Below, in pieces: positions 35,131 through 46,403 of a stretch of DNA of 64,000 bases. Numbering within the stretch: position 1 is the first letter of the stretch; every line of letters begins with the position of its first letter. Source of the DNA: Ceratopteris richardii (taxonomy: Eukaryota; Streptophyta; Polypodiopsida; Polypodiales; Pteridaceae); NCBI GenBank assembly GCA_020310875.1, contig CM035427.1, forward strand, positions 89,067,919 through 89,131,918. The letters run 5' to 3'. Under the pieces are notes generated by a model. The model did not search any database. It had not been told where the DNA came from and was given only the letters and a program-made list of their open reading frames with translations. The position numbers and the translations under genes are program-made.

Positions 35131-36188
35131 ATGTGTGTGAATGAGGAAGTCTTGACAATGAACGAGTGCATAGATGAGGAAGGCTATGATGTAAATCTTT
35201 ATATGGTTGTCCTTCAAGACGTAGAAGAAGGGGAAATCTTGGAAAAAGAATGGAAAGAGGAATATGAGAGTATAGAAATGGAACCAGAATTCAATCCCGA
35301 AGAGAGCTATCTAGAAACCATTCGAACCAAAGAGAGACAGGAACTGACAAAGATCTTGGCTATCGAAGCCGCTCCCATAGTACAAAAGCCAGAGGAAAAC
35401 ATGAGTAAAATCAAACCAAATCCGGATCTTTTCAAGGTTCCTGAACATTTTAAAAGATACGAAGTAGAAGAGAGAAAGGTAGCCATTCAAATGCTTAACG
35501 AGAGGCTCGAGATGGAGAAGCATACGACAACAAAGAACAAACAAAAAAGATCATAGTGACCGTGGAAGATGGAGAAGAAAGATGTACATACATAGGTAAA
35601 GATGTGTCTGTTGAGGAGGAAGAGGAACTAATACAATTGATCCGAGAGTATCGAGACGTATTCACATGGGCATATAAGGATCTCAAGGGTGTGGATCCCT
35701 CGATTTGTTCTCATAGAATACCAATGATAGCAGATGTGAAACCATCGAAACAACGCCCTTATACATACAATGAGGTTTATGCTGCTAAAATTAAGGAAGA
35801 AATAGACAAGCTACTAGCGGCAGGATTCATATACGAGATAGAACACACCGAGTGGGTATCGCCATTGGTAGTTGTGCCTAAGAAGAATGGAAAACTGAGA
35901 GTGTGCATTAACTTGAAAAAAGTGAATGCAGCCACCATACGGGATAGCTACCCATTACCCATTACGGACCATCTATTGGAAAGAGTAGCAAGAAAAGAGG
36001 TATATAGCTTCTTAGATGGATTCTCCGGATACAATCAAGTAGTTATTGCTACTGAGGATCAACATAAGACCGCATTCGCGACCGAATGGGGAGTCTATGC
36101 TTTCCGAGTGATGCCTTCTGGACTCACTAATGCACCTGCTACTTTCCAACGATTGATGTGTCATGTTTTCAAATAATTCCTGAAAAAG
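35131..36188 (+). pseudogene. Gy1b reverse transcriptase, N-terminal part
   Basis: Frame 35131-35556 is an acidic pre-RT linker ending with VPEHFKRYEVEERK. Frame 35556-36176 gives the RT fingers and palm: DVKPSKQRPYTYNEVYAAKI, WVSPLVVVPKKNGKLRVCIN, DSYPLPITDHLLERVA, FLDGFSGYNQVVIATEDQHK, TAFATEWGVYAFRVMPSGL and TNAPATFQRLM. The first palm Asp region is intact. TAA at 36174 ends the frame just before the catalytic box. Confidence 0.92.
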
Positions 36189-37026
36189 AGTATGGAAGTA
36201 TATGTAGGTGACCTACGTACATATTCCAATCAAAGGCAAGATCATGTTCTAGATTTGAGAAAGATATTTAATAAATGTAGACAGTACAGAGTCTGTTTAA
36301 ACCTAGAGAAGTGTGTCTTCATGGTAAGACAAGGGAAGATCCTAGGACACATCGTCTCTAGGAATGGAATATCCACGGATGAGGACAAGATTAAGGTCAT
36401 CTTAGAGCTCCCTAGACCTAAGAATGCGAAGGAGGTGCAAGCATTTATGGGACATTGTGGATATTACCGTCGATTTATCCACATGTATGCCATAATTTCC
36501 AAACCTCTGTATGGACTATTAACTCAATTCACTTGGATAGAGGAATATGAGAAGGCATTCAACGAGTTAAAGAAGAGGCTGAGCACAACCCCAATTTTGA
36601 AAACACCAAATTGGAACAAGCCTTTTCATATTCATGTTGATGTGTCTAATTATGCAATAGGATGTATATTAGCCCAACCAGCCGATGAAGGAAAATTAGA
36701 TCATCCAATTGCCTATGCAAGCAGACAACTAGTTCAAGCTGAAAGGAATTATACCACTACCGAGCGAGAAGGATTAGGAATGGTCTATGTAGTTAATAAA
36801 TTTAGACACTATCTCTTAGCCAACAAATTCAAGTTCTTCATAGACCATCAGGCTTTCTTATACCTAGTCAATAAGCCCTGTAACACGGGAAGATTGGTAA
36901 GATGGTTCCTACTATTAATGGAGTTCGACTTTGAAGTAATAGTAAAAAAAAGGAAATACTCATGTAAGAGCGGATCACCTTTCAAGATTAACACATGGAG
37001 AACCCCTAAGTGGAGTACCCAATGAT
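36189..37026 (+). pseudogene. Gy1b RT C-terminal part and RNase H
   Basis: Begins KKSMEVYVGDLRTYS: the catalytic YVDD box is YVGD (Gly codon at 36207), which removes one metal-binding Asp. CVFMVRQGKILGHIVSRNGI and VQAFMGHCGYYRRFIHMYA follow. RNase H is recognised by FHIHVDVSNYAIGCILAQ, YTTTEREGLGMVYVV and FIDHQAFLYLVNKP. Near 36942-36949 a run of A residues shifts the frame, so the expected ADHLSR motif is readable only in the next frame. Enzymatically dead by both changes. Confidence 0.92.
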
Positions 37027-38937
37027 TTGTCAGACACTTATTTGTTTAATCTAGAAGTTTGTCCAAAGTGGGCAGAGAAACTAATTCCTATACTTACTCA
37101 TGGTCCACAACACTCAATTAATAAGGAAAATAAAAAGGAAGTCTTACAATCAAGGAACTTGCATATTATTGCGGGAAGTGTGTACTATAAGGAACCAAAT
37201 GGAGTATTGCTAAGATGTGTTGAGGAGGACGAACAAATGAAGTTGATTGAACAAGCACATGTGAACCAATGGAGGACACACAAGGGAACTCATGGAACTA
37301 TTAGGAAATTAAAGCGATTAGAAGTATACTGGTCTGACATGCCTAAGGATGTCCATAACTACGTAAGTAATTGTGCAGAATGCCAGGAGACAGTCCCTGA
37401 GGATCATACATCCATACCTTTCTCAACAATAGCACCCAATTGGAGCAAAACATTGATAAAATTCCTAAAGGCAAGAGAACATGAGGAAGGAGTTAGCTTG
37501 GCAAGAAAACGATCCCTAGAGGAGATGAGCAAGGATTGTGTTCTCATAGGAAGAAACTTGTTTAGGAGAGGAAAAGACAACCAATTACGATTATGTATTC
37601 ATGAAGGAGATTATTTACCCATATTAGAGATGGCACACGCAGGTGCGGCAGGAGGTCATTTTTTAGCCGAGAGAACCGTAAAAATGGTCCTCTTCGCGGG
37701 CTTGTGGTGGCCAACTTTACATATGGATGCTCAAACCTATGTACGGAGTTGCGAAACATGCCAAAGGGCTAAATACCCAATTCAGAGAGATGACATGCCA
37801 TTGAGACCTATGGTTTGTGCGAGAGCATTCTCGAAATGGGGTATTGACTTCATAGGACCCATTAACCCACCAACCAAAGGATCACATGCCGAATATATCA
37901 TAATGGCCACAGATTACTTGACCAAATGGGTAGAAGCGAAGGCTACTAGAAAGAATGATGTTCAAACCATGGCTAAGTTTCCCTTTGAGCATATATTCAC
38001 CCGTTTTGGATTACCAATTGAGATTGTGAGTGACCGAGGAACACACTTCATTAATGAAGTAATAGAGTCTCTAATGAATGAGTTTTTAGTGATCAATAAA
38101 AAATCAGCCCCATACCATCCCCAAGCCAATGGTCAAGCGAAAAGTTCCAATAAGGTATTATGCATAGTTTAGACAAAGATTGTCAATAATGGGAGGTCTG
38201 ATTGGGACAAACAATTGCACCATGCAATTTGGGCCTTCTGAGTAGCATACAAGACTGCTATTGGAACTACCCCATTCAATGTAGTGTACGGGTAGAATGC
38301 AATTTTTCCAATTGATTTTTTAATCCCAACTTTGAGAGTAGCCCTACAGTATGAATGGAACGTACATGAATTATCCCGAAAACTAGAACAAATCAAGAAG
38401 TTGCATGAAACAAGGTTACAAGCGATAGCGGGAATATATGCAACCAGGAGAAGACAAGAGGCATATTTTGATGCACATATAAAAGACAAAGGACTTAAAG
38501 AAGGAGACTTAGTCTTGGTTTACACCTTAAAGCAACATGCCAAGAAGTTACAAAAACGCGGATATGGACCTCTGATCATCAATAGGATCTCTACTAGTGG
38601 AGCAGTTGATCTAGCCACTTTAGATGGAGACATTCTTCCTAACTACATAAGTGGATGCAGAGTGAAACGGTTCATGGAGCCATTGACGGATCAAATGTTG
38701 CCACGTCTAGTAGGTGCTCAAAATAGGAAGAAAGAGGAAGAACAGATTAGAGAGGAGGCACAACAAGAAGCCCTAGAACGCATCAAGAAATGGAAAGAAT
38801 GGATCAAGCAAAGAGACGAACGATATCTCCAAGGAGAAGAGCCTATCCCTATGGCTAATTACCAAGTCCATAAATCTGACACTACGAATGCTTTACAGGT
38901 CACAGCCTTACCTAAACCTAGGGATTGGCAAGACTGA
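37027..38937 (+). pseudogene. Gy1b integrase with duplicated H2C2 module
   Basis: First zinc module: H78, H89, C116, C119 (GTHGTIRKLKRLEVYWSDMP, CAEC). A linker with NWSKTLIKFLKAR follows. Second module: H204, H211, C242, C245 (FAGLWWPTLHMDAQTYVRSC). The core has D274 (WGIDFIGP) and D336 (IVSDRGTHF), with Lys372 exactly where the Glu of D,D35E should be (PQANGQAKSSNK). Stops follow at 38170, 38239 and 38294. The C-terminal part (38332-38937) has the GPY/F-like module KRGYGPLIINRISTSGAVDL near 38550. Ordinary Ty3/gypsy integrases have a single H2C2 module. The end overlaps the next frame by 50 bases. Confidence 0.92.
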
Positions 38938-40159
38938 GTACAAATTGATAGATGCCTTGATAGACTCAGGAGCAGGACTTGGTTGCATACATAAGACAGT
39001 CATAAAAGATCTTCAAATGATTATGAGTCCCACGAAAGCCCAAATGATAGGAATTGGAGGTCAAATCATAAAATGCATGGGAGTAACTAACGTATCCCTC
39101 CACCTAGGAAATTCTTCCATGGAACAACGAGTCTTAGTGTGCAGAGATGAAGACTTAATAGAAGATTTGATCCTAGGACAGGATTGGATCATTGAGAATG
39201 AAGTAAGCATCAACTTAGCTCAAGGCTATATTTCAGCCAAGATAGGGCACAAGGAAATTTTTAGTCTATTAGGGGAGAAGCCTTCACAACAACAAAAAGC
39301 CCTCGGGAGTACAGAAGAATGCAAAGAAGAGCTAGTGGAACATGATTCCAACGCCAATACCTCAAAAACCAGTCTAGAAGAAGCAGAAAGCTCAAACCCT
39401 AAGGTATCCATGGAAGAGGTGATATCACCCCATTCAGTTGATGAACGGCAAGACAATAAGGAAACCAACTCTCATGAAGTCTCTCACACGACAGAAGGAT
39501 TACACATGTGGAAGACACCACTCAGATACTCACATCAAGGAACGGTCGAATTCAAATGGGTACGCAAGGATCAAGTACAAAAATTAGCAATGTCAACACC
39601 AACTCATAAGGACAACAAGGAGAACGAGAAGTCAGTTTCATAGAAACCTGAAACAAAACAACTCTTGCAAATATGGCTCCCTAAGCCTCTGTTTGAAGCT
39701 TAGAGGGCACGACAACAGATATGGATTCCCAAGAAGGTTAAACAAGCAGCCAAGCAAGAGATAAGCAATCAAAAGGATACAATACATCAAAACATTCGAA
39801 TGACAAAGAAAAAATAGAATCGTCCTAGAATCATGAAGAGCAAAACCTCTATCACTAGGACACTAGAGGAAACAAAGAGAACACATGAAGCTCGAGGAAC
39901 CAAAGAAAGGACACGACCTATCAAAGCGCCCATGAAATGGATTTGGAAACCCAAACAACTGCAAGGAGTGGACCATCGGAACAACGAAGATTCCAATTGC
40001 ACTCATGAAGTATCAAATGCACCTAAAGTATGCATAATAGAGCCACATTACAAGGCCAAGCATTCGGCACATGATGTACATGATAAATTAGTGGTGCACA
40101 TTCTCCAATGGGGAATAGGTCGTAGCTTCAACTTCCTTAGGAATGGACATACTATGTAA
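38888..40159 (+). pseudogene. Gy1b second, post-integrase aspartic-protease-like domain
   Basis: Overlaps the integrase end in the +1 frame. D26-S27-G28-A29 (LIDALIDSGAGLGCIHKT) and, 69 residues on, LILGQDWI (I95-L96-G97) define a retropepsin-like fold. The length of about 120 residues fits. The region to 39643 is then Glu/Ser-rich, and the same frame continues with single stops to 40159 (PMKWIWKPKQLQGVDH). The sequence differs strongly from the first protease at 34446 (DTGA, ILG), so it is not a recent duplicate. The same domain is at 246-473 in Gy1a. The role is unknown: a second protease, or a structural or clade-specific protein, are both possible. Confidence 0.8.
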
Positions 40160-40348
40160 ATAAATAAACGCTTCGGCTATACTAATACTTGTTTTCTTCT
40201 AGGAAAGAGAAATAAAAAGATGTGGTAAGAGATCTCACGTATAGACCCAAGGGAAACGGAGTGACGGAACGACAACATATCACTGCAATACACTACACAA
40301 TTGCTATGCTTTCCATTAAAGCTAATGCACTTTTCCTTACAAGTGCAG

Positions 40349-43344
40349 ATGGCTTCTGAAGATTCGGAAGCAACGATTCAGGAGAAAGTATTGGAATTCC
40401 CTCTCCAGAGTATCACCAAGGCAAAGGGACATTGGTTTAGAGAAGAACAATCGGCGGGGGAGTATCTCTTCCTAGCGACTATCAAAATCATGGATACAGA
40501 TCATCAATTTTCAATCATGTCCCAAGATTTCAGAGTAGTGCATGAAATCCCGTCTACGATAGACATCATGAAGAAAGCAGGCACACACAAATATTTTGAA
40601 CTACCAATCTATAAGCCCGACTTTCAAAGGTGCACACAAGTCATGAACACATTACAGCCAGCACTGCATGATCCATTGGTGCCTGAGGCTAGAGTGATGG
40701 ATAAAGTAGGTGAATGGGTAGTCATCCAATTTACACATGACTTGATCAAGGAAGCTTTCGGATGGGAAAAAGATGGCCATACAGTATTAAAGGAGGAGAG
40801 CCGCAGAGCAAAGACAAGAACCTTCATGGACATTAATAGAATCGATATAGAAGAGGAAGTCAGACTAATCCATCAGCATTTTTGCTTCCCAAATATGCAT
40901 AGGTATATGGCCCCTCAGAAGATAATTGTCCAACTGCTCTCACATGCAATCAAGCAGATTGGAAATCATATTAATCTAACTCCTTACATACAGGAGCGGT
41001 TATTCGAGGCAAAGAAGCAATGGAATAGCAAGAAGTTCCTCAATGGCAGTGTAGCTTTGACAATATTGATTTACCATGCTTTAGGCATTAGAGAGCACCT
41101 GCAAGAAATTCCATCGTCGACTGCCATCGCTAAGTATGCCAAAATCACCACAGTTCCTAAAAAGAAAAGAGGATTCAAGATGGTGGAAGAGGCAGAAACT
41201 AGCTCTCAACCCAGAATGAGAGGCACGAAGAGACGTAGGGAGGTAAAGCAAGTAGACGAGGAAGTTCCAGCCACAAAAAGGACACACATACTTCCAAAAA
41301 CAAGGATTCGCGTGAGGTGTCAATCAAGATACCAAAGAAAGAGCCTCAAGAAGCAACAGTAGAAGAAGCAGAACCCTTCACACCAATAAGGGTCATGGCA
41401 GAACCCTCCCCCATGGATGTCACATTTCAAGGGAGTGCCACAAAAGTCATTGATTTGGATGAAGAAGGAAAAGAACCGAACATACAATTACACATTAGGC
41501 AACCCCACAATGAAACCATCCATGTAGAGCAAGGAAAAGATGTGCAAACCAGAGAAGCTCCAAGCATACCACGAACATGGTTAAATTTTGACATCGCTGA
41601 GCTCAAGCCTGTTGTGCAAGATATGATCACAACCGCAATGGACACACAACAATTAATGCTGGAGGCGGATGAAGACTACGATCAAGTGATGCAGGACAAG
41701 CATGAGCTTCAAGAAAGGGGTAAGAATCTTTCGGTAGAATTAAAAGTAGCAAAAGAAAAAATACTACATAAGGAAAAGGAAGTCCAAGAAACCAAAAAGC
41801 AGTGCAACCATTTAGAGACGGAAAACGCAAAATTTAGAGAACGACTCCAAGAATTAACGAAGAAATATGAAGCTAGCGAGGCTGAGAAGGCACGAATGCA
41901 TGCCTGCAGTAAAGTACTGGAATCACAAATAAAGATATATATGGAAGAGGCAGAAAACCTAAGGAACCGAAATAAGGAGCTCATGACAGCTCTTCTAAGT
42001 GATCAGCCCGTAGATATTTAGGAGAGACCAGAAAAGGATATCAAGGAATTGGAAGAAAAGATAGCTAAGTATGAAGATCAGATCAAGCACGAGTAGACCA
42101 CCATTGCCGAATGGGAAAAGAGGTAGATGGAAGACACAGCAGCTCTACGAACAAAATGGAAAAAGGCTGAGAATAGATACCTACTGCATTGTAAAGAAGA
42201 CACAGACCAACTCACCATAGTGGCAGAGGAAATACAAAAGAATAAGGAAACAATTTTGCAAGCACAGGAAGAAATTAAGCAAAAAAAGGAAACGATAAAG
42301 CAACTACAGGATCAACTAGCACACAAGGAAATTGAGGGGATACCAGTAGTTCCAAAATCCAAAGAGGCTACTGAGGAGACTAAGGTATGTCCTCTCTCTC
42401 CCCCCTTATATCATTCGCCACTAAGGGAGGAACTGGAGGTCCGAATTGAACATAATATTCGGGACATAGCAGAACTGAGCCGACCGAAAAGGGCACTACT
42501 GGTGTCCCAGCTTACTTCTGAATTCGAAGATCAAATAATCCAAGTCATGAAGGAAGCTAAAATCGAGAGAAAAAACTTGGATCAAATTTCGAAGCCTTTT
42601 AATGTACCATATGGACTACTTAAAAAACAAACGCGACAATACATGAGGACAACGACAAATAAAGAGCCAGATTACAACCTCCAATTCGACAAGAATACTT
42701 TCCATTATACTCAAGAGGAGTTCGAGAAGGCTGATCCCATATGGAGGCACAAAGTTTTGGAAAAGAATCCAACATTGCGGGTACAATGGGAAGCATCACC
42801 ATATGTGCTTCAAGTAAATCCAGCATTTTGTCCAGTACCCCACAGACGCTTCTGGATGCAATTTTGGGAAGGACAGCGACAGGGAAGCATCAATAATCAA
42901 TGGCTGAATTACCCATTGTTACCTAGTCCGCCACATAACTACCTACCAACAGAAGAATATATGGTAAAAACAATGGAATTTTGGATTGCAAGATATGTGA
43001 CTGTCCCGGACTTAGCAGTTAAAATGACAAATAAGATTTTTAGCATGCTATTAACTGTAATTCAAGTCTTCCAACATGCAAAATACACCTTTTTGAATTT
43101 CATCGGCATTACACAAGGATCCGAAGCACTCGTTTTTTATCTTTCTACTATTCCTAGCCGATTAACCCTGATGGCGTATTATTCAAGACTTATGTTTTTG
43201 CTATCAACATACATGCAGACTTTCGAAGAAGCATTTTTCATCTGCTTCTTCGAAATAGACTCGGAAATCTTTGTCAAAATGACTTCGAACCTGAATGCAA
43301 GATTGGTAGCGTATAAAACCAGCTTTTTTGCGGATCACCGATAA
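40349..43344 (+). pseudogene. Gy1b accessory 3' coding region with coiled coil
   Basis: Begins MASEDSEATIQEKVLEFPLQ (an ATG also lies at 40301 in frame). The first frame runs to 41362, with a globular part (HQHFCFPNMHRYMAPQKIIV, LNGSVALTILIYHALGIREH) and a basic nuclear-signal-like KRRREVKQVDEE. The reading shifts frame near 41300 to 41317-42021, a Glu/Lys heptad-rich coiled coil (KKYEASEAEKARMHACSKVL). After stops at 42019, 42094 and 42124 it continues in 42127-43344, with more coiled coil and then an aromatic C-terminal domain (FCPVPHRRFWMQFWEGQRQG). No signal peptide is seen and no family is recognised. It lies where some plant gypsy lineages carry env-like or other extra ORFs. Confidence 0.7.
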
Positions 43345-44135
43345 GCACCAGAAGATGGAGTGAAGTCACACCAGTGGAAAGAATTTATGATATGTCATGC
43401 TAATCTGCTGAATCAAAGAGAGCAGACAGCCATCTAGACCTATTCACGTCACCACAAAAAGCCTGTCGGGGACGACAGAGTTCAGGAGGAGGGACGTATT
43501 GAAGGGGAATCAAGCAATAAGAAAAGAAGAAGAAGATCAAAGTCAAAAACTACTCAATAAAGAATGCAGACCATAAAGCGAAAGAACCATCCTCTGCCCA
43601 AAGCCCCACAGGGGCACGCATCAGGCAACAACGCCAAACATCTAGGTCCTGAGGATTGGAATTAAAGATCAATCAGAACCACGACATTTCACGGGAAGGA
43701 CGGACCAGGGCTAGGAACTATCCATGCAGAAGTGCAAGACAATACTTGGTAGGTAATAATCCTCCCGCTGAGAGCGTGCATTGTCAACAAAGTCAACAAG
43801 CTCAAAGCAATATAGCATGTCAGATATGCGAAGACAAAGACAAATCAGAAGACCAAAAGTTAGAAAGAGGTAGAGGCTGAAAAGTTGAAGAGGGTGACTA
43901 AGAACAGCACATTCCTAGTCACTGGTGGCGTGCGTGGCAGCCCAACTGAATACAGCAACCCAGATATGTGATATAAGGAATACCAAGGGGCAAACAGAAG
44001 CAAAGGACATACCTCGAATAAAATAACAAATTCTCTGACAGTCCTTGTTTCCGCTTCAACCGCGGGGTGCGTGTATTCAGAACTTTTAAACAAGCTGAAG
44101 ACAAGAAGTAAAGCATGTCAAGGGACGACAGAGAC
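43345..44135 (+). other. Gy1b 3' noncoding region
   Basis: No coding motif. At 43461-43500 is a GACGACAGAG...GGAGGAGGGA segment that recurs as 44112-44150 at the real LTR junction. The rest is unremarkable. Confidence 0.6.
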
Positions 44136-44149
44136 AAGGAGGAGGAGAG
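44136..44149 (+). other. Gy1b polypurine tract
   Basis: AAGGAGGAGGAGAG directly before TGTTGTAGAGC. It is the best purine tract upstream of the shared LTR sequence and is followed by a TG start. Confidence 0.7.
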
Positions 44150-45032
44150 TGTTGTAGAGCAAAAGAAGCACAAGAGAAGAGCCCCAATAATTTCAAATTA
44201 ATGGGCATAATTTTTCTTCTTCAAAGTCTTAGAGAATTCCCTCAAGCCATGTAAACGCACTAGAGGAGTCCTCTAGTTGCATAATCCCAACTCGTAAAAT
44301 ACCTCTTGTAAATTAGTAGGAATTTCACTTTTTTGTAATAAAGTGCCGGTCTCTTGTGTGAAAGGACCAAGCTTAGGGCACATGTATATAAGTCACTTTG
44401 TGACTCTTTGTAGAGACTTTTTGCCATTGTGAAGAAGGAGAGATCCTGAATTTCGAATTTGCATCTTTCTGGCAGATTTCCATCTTCTCTTTGATCTTCT
44501 ATGTGTGTGTAATGCTTGGAATGTGTGTGTAGGACTGTTGTCTACCCCTCCCCACTATTTTTGAGCTACTATAGTGTGTGTGTGAGCTTGTAGGAGTTGT
44601 GGCGTGAGTGTGGGTATTTCCCACCATTCACTATTTTGGTCATAACTTGAAGCACTGTTGTCAGAATCAAGTGAAACCACTTCCATTAGATGTGTCTCAT
44701 TGAGAGCCTCGAAATGAGTCCAGTATTGACTATATTCGGAGTTCGGAGCTGGGAGAAATCCTCGATTTACTAAAAACTATTGTAAGTGGTATCGTGGCAG
44801 ACACTTTCAGTATTTCAGCGAGTTTGAGAGGTGGATCAGTCTTTTCTCATGCATATAAGCTGAACCACTCCATTTTCCATCATGTGTGCACTTGTCCTCA
44901 TACACTTGGTTAGGTCGTTTGATCACATTGACAAGTAAGCGTGTGTCAATTTCCCACTATATGCACTTGTGTTGCAAACGAGGTTTAGTCTCTTTGGCAC
45001 AAGTCCTTAAGTCTCCTTGGCTTAGGTACACA
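44150..45032 (+). repeat. Gy1b 3' LTR
   Basis: From TGTTGTAGAGC to GGTACACA. Bases 44288-45032 align with the 5' LTR. The first 138 bp have no counterpart at the left end. TATATAAG lies at 44385-44392. Substitutions between the LTRs are common, especially at 44640-44760, pointing to an old insertion. No target duplication is visible beside either end. Confidence 0.85.
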
Positions 45033-45468
45033 GGGATGTTATCATGCTCTTGTTGAGACCCCTCATGCATTTGGAGTAGGAAAGTGATAGAGCTTTGGTG
45101 TTATAGAGTGCCATTCTAATCAATCATGGCATATTAGAGCAACACCATGCTACCAAACCTCTCAAGATGAGTTGTCAATAGTCAATTTACCATGCACTTG
45201 GTGCATGTCTAACATCTGGATAGCTTTTGACTTTTTTACTATTGTCATTGCTGCTAGCTATGCACAAATTTTTAGCAAGCTTAGTTTAAGAAAATGCAAT
45301 AGCACTCTGTCCATCACTAAGCATGCTTGATAAACCTCCTGAAAAAAAAATCTCTAAGTTAAATATGTGTCATCTACTACGTTTGAATTACATCTAATCT
45401 ATCTTTCATTGGAGTATTGGAAATTTCTCTCATCATTTCATTGTAACATGAGCTAATTCTCAAGCTAC
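45033..45468. other. Unassigned stretch without gene
   Basis: About 436 bp of AT-rich DNA between the Gy1b LTR and Co-C. I see no ORF, repeat partner, PBS or tract. It may be old flanking DNA. Confidence 0.4.
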
Positions 45469-45910
45469 TATTGAAAACATGATTGCTCCTACATCATCTC
45501 CATTTGTATCTGCATGAGTGCATCTCCATTTGTATCTGCATGAGTGCATCTTCATATTGTATCTAGGAGACACTCCATTTTGAGTTTATTTCCATTTTAT
45601 ATTATATCTCTTTTGTATTTGGGTATCTTGCCATTTGCTTCTACCATTGTAATCATTCTCCTTTTATGGAATTATCCCACATGACATATACTTTGGAGAG
45701 CCCCTCCCAAATCTATATAAGGAGGGACTCTCCCCCCATTTGTACTTGGTTAGAAGATTGAGGTGCCTACTCCATGATCTTGGCAAGCTCATTTCTAATC
45801 CATGTGAGTTTACCCATTTCTTGGTCTACTCACTTTGAGCCTCTCATGCTCTTTGTGTTTTGTGAGTACACTCTTCTTTTCATTTTTCTTTTGCATGTGT
45901 ACTCTCAACA
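45469..45910 (+). repeat. Co-C 5' LTR
   Basis: Starts TATTGAAAACATGATTGC (the 3' copy has TGTTGATGACATGATTGC) and ends ACTCTCAACA. A 27-bp tandem duplication (TCCATTTGTATCTGCATGAG plus seven bases) lies at about 45511-45560. A TATA box, TATATAAG, is at 45714-45721. Confidence 0.8.
45714..45721 (+). promoter_or_regulatory. TATA box of the Co-C LTR
   Basis: TATATAAG in CAAATCTATATAAGGAGGGA, about 245 bp into the LTR. Core promoter function is inferred from the motif. Confidence 0.6.
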
Positions 45911-45922
45911 TGTTATTAGAGC
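45911..45922 (+). other. Co-C primer-binding site
   Basis: TGTTATTAGAGC directly after the LTR end. It resembles the initiator-Met PBS TGGTATCAGAGC with two changes. Confidence 0.7.
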
Positions 45923-45925
45923 AGG

Positions 45926-46403
45926 AATTGAACTCACGGGATATTCAGATTTAGATTGCGCTGGTGATCCTAATTCTCGACGGTCCACTTTTGGGTACAT
46001 ATTCTTCCTTGGTTCAAGACCTATCTCTTGGGAAAGTAAGACATAGCCTACAATTGCTCTGTCATCCAGCAAGGTTGAGCCCTGAGCATCTAGCTTTGCA
46101 ACATGTGAGTCCATCTAGATTTGATGTTTATTATCTAACATTGGTGTTTTGCAGGTTACTTTGGCATATAGACAACTAGTCAGCCTTGGCCATTGCCAAG
46201 AATCCAGTGTTCCATGCTCTGACAAAGCACATCGAGATATAGTACCATTTCATCCGTGAGAAGCTTGTCTTTTAAGAAATTACTTTGGAGTGGTGTACCT
46301 CTCAGGAGAACCTAGCAGACATGTTCATGAAGGCTTTACATCCAGTTCCACTCCAATGCTTGGTGGACCTCTCCAACATTCAACTGCTCCAAAATAGAGC
46401 TAC
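45926..46403 (+). pseudogene. Co-C RNase H remnant
   Basis: Reads [20 protein letters not shown] (first Asp), then [10 protein letters not shown], a stop and PTIALSSSKVE, then after a disturbed stretch at 46090-46180 AKNPVFHALTKHIEI and SQENLADMFMKALHP. These are the standard blocks of copia RNase H up to the end of pol. Stops interrupt it. About 60-90 bp at 46090-46170 (CATGTGAGTCCATCTAGATT) do not fit the domain and look like an insertion. Confidence 0.8.

Larger units (their letters stand above)
28495..45032 (+). mobile_element. Gy1b: 16.5-kb Ty3/gypsy element with extra domains
   Basis: A plus-strand element with a truncated 5' LTR (28495-29262), a tRNA-Asp type PBS, a 1.5-kb leader with a repeat array, gag, a Lys/Glu-rich spacer, protease, RT, RNase H, integrase with two H2C2 modules, a second protease-like domain, a 3-kb accessory coding region, a 3' noncoding region, a purine tract and the 3' LTR (44150-45032). 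PR-RT-RH-IN order defines Ty3/gypsy. Coding is interrupted by many stops. A second copy of the family is at 1-4250. Confidence 0.93.

Noticed and set aside
40349-43344. Calling the Gy1b accessory region an envelope-like gene
   Set aside because: Position fits, but I see no signal peptide, cleavage site or clear membrane anchor, and the coiled coil alone is not evidence.
28480-45050. Target site duplication for Gy1b
   Set aside because: The flanks CAACTCG (left) and GGGATGT (right) do not match, and the left LTR is truncated.
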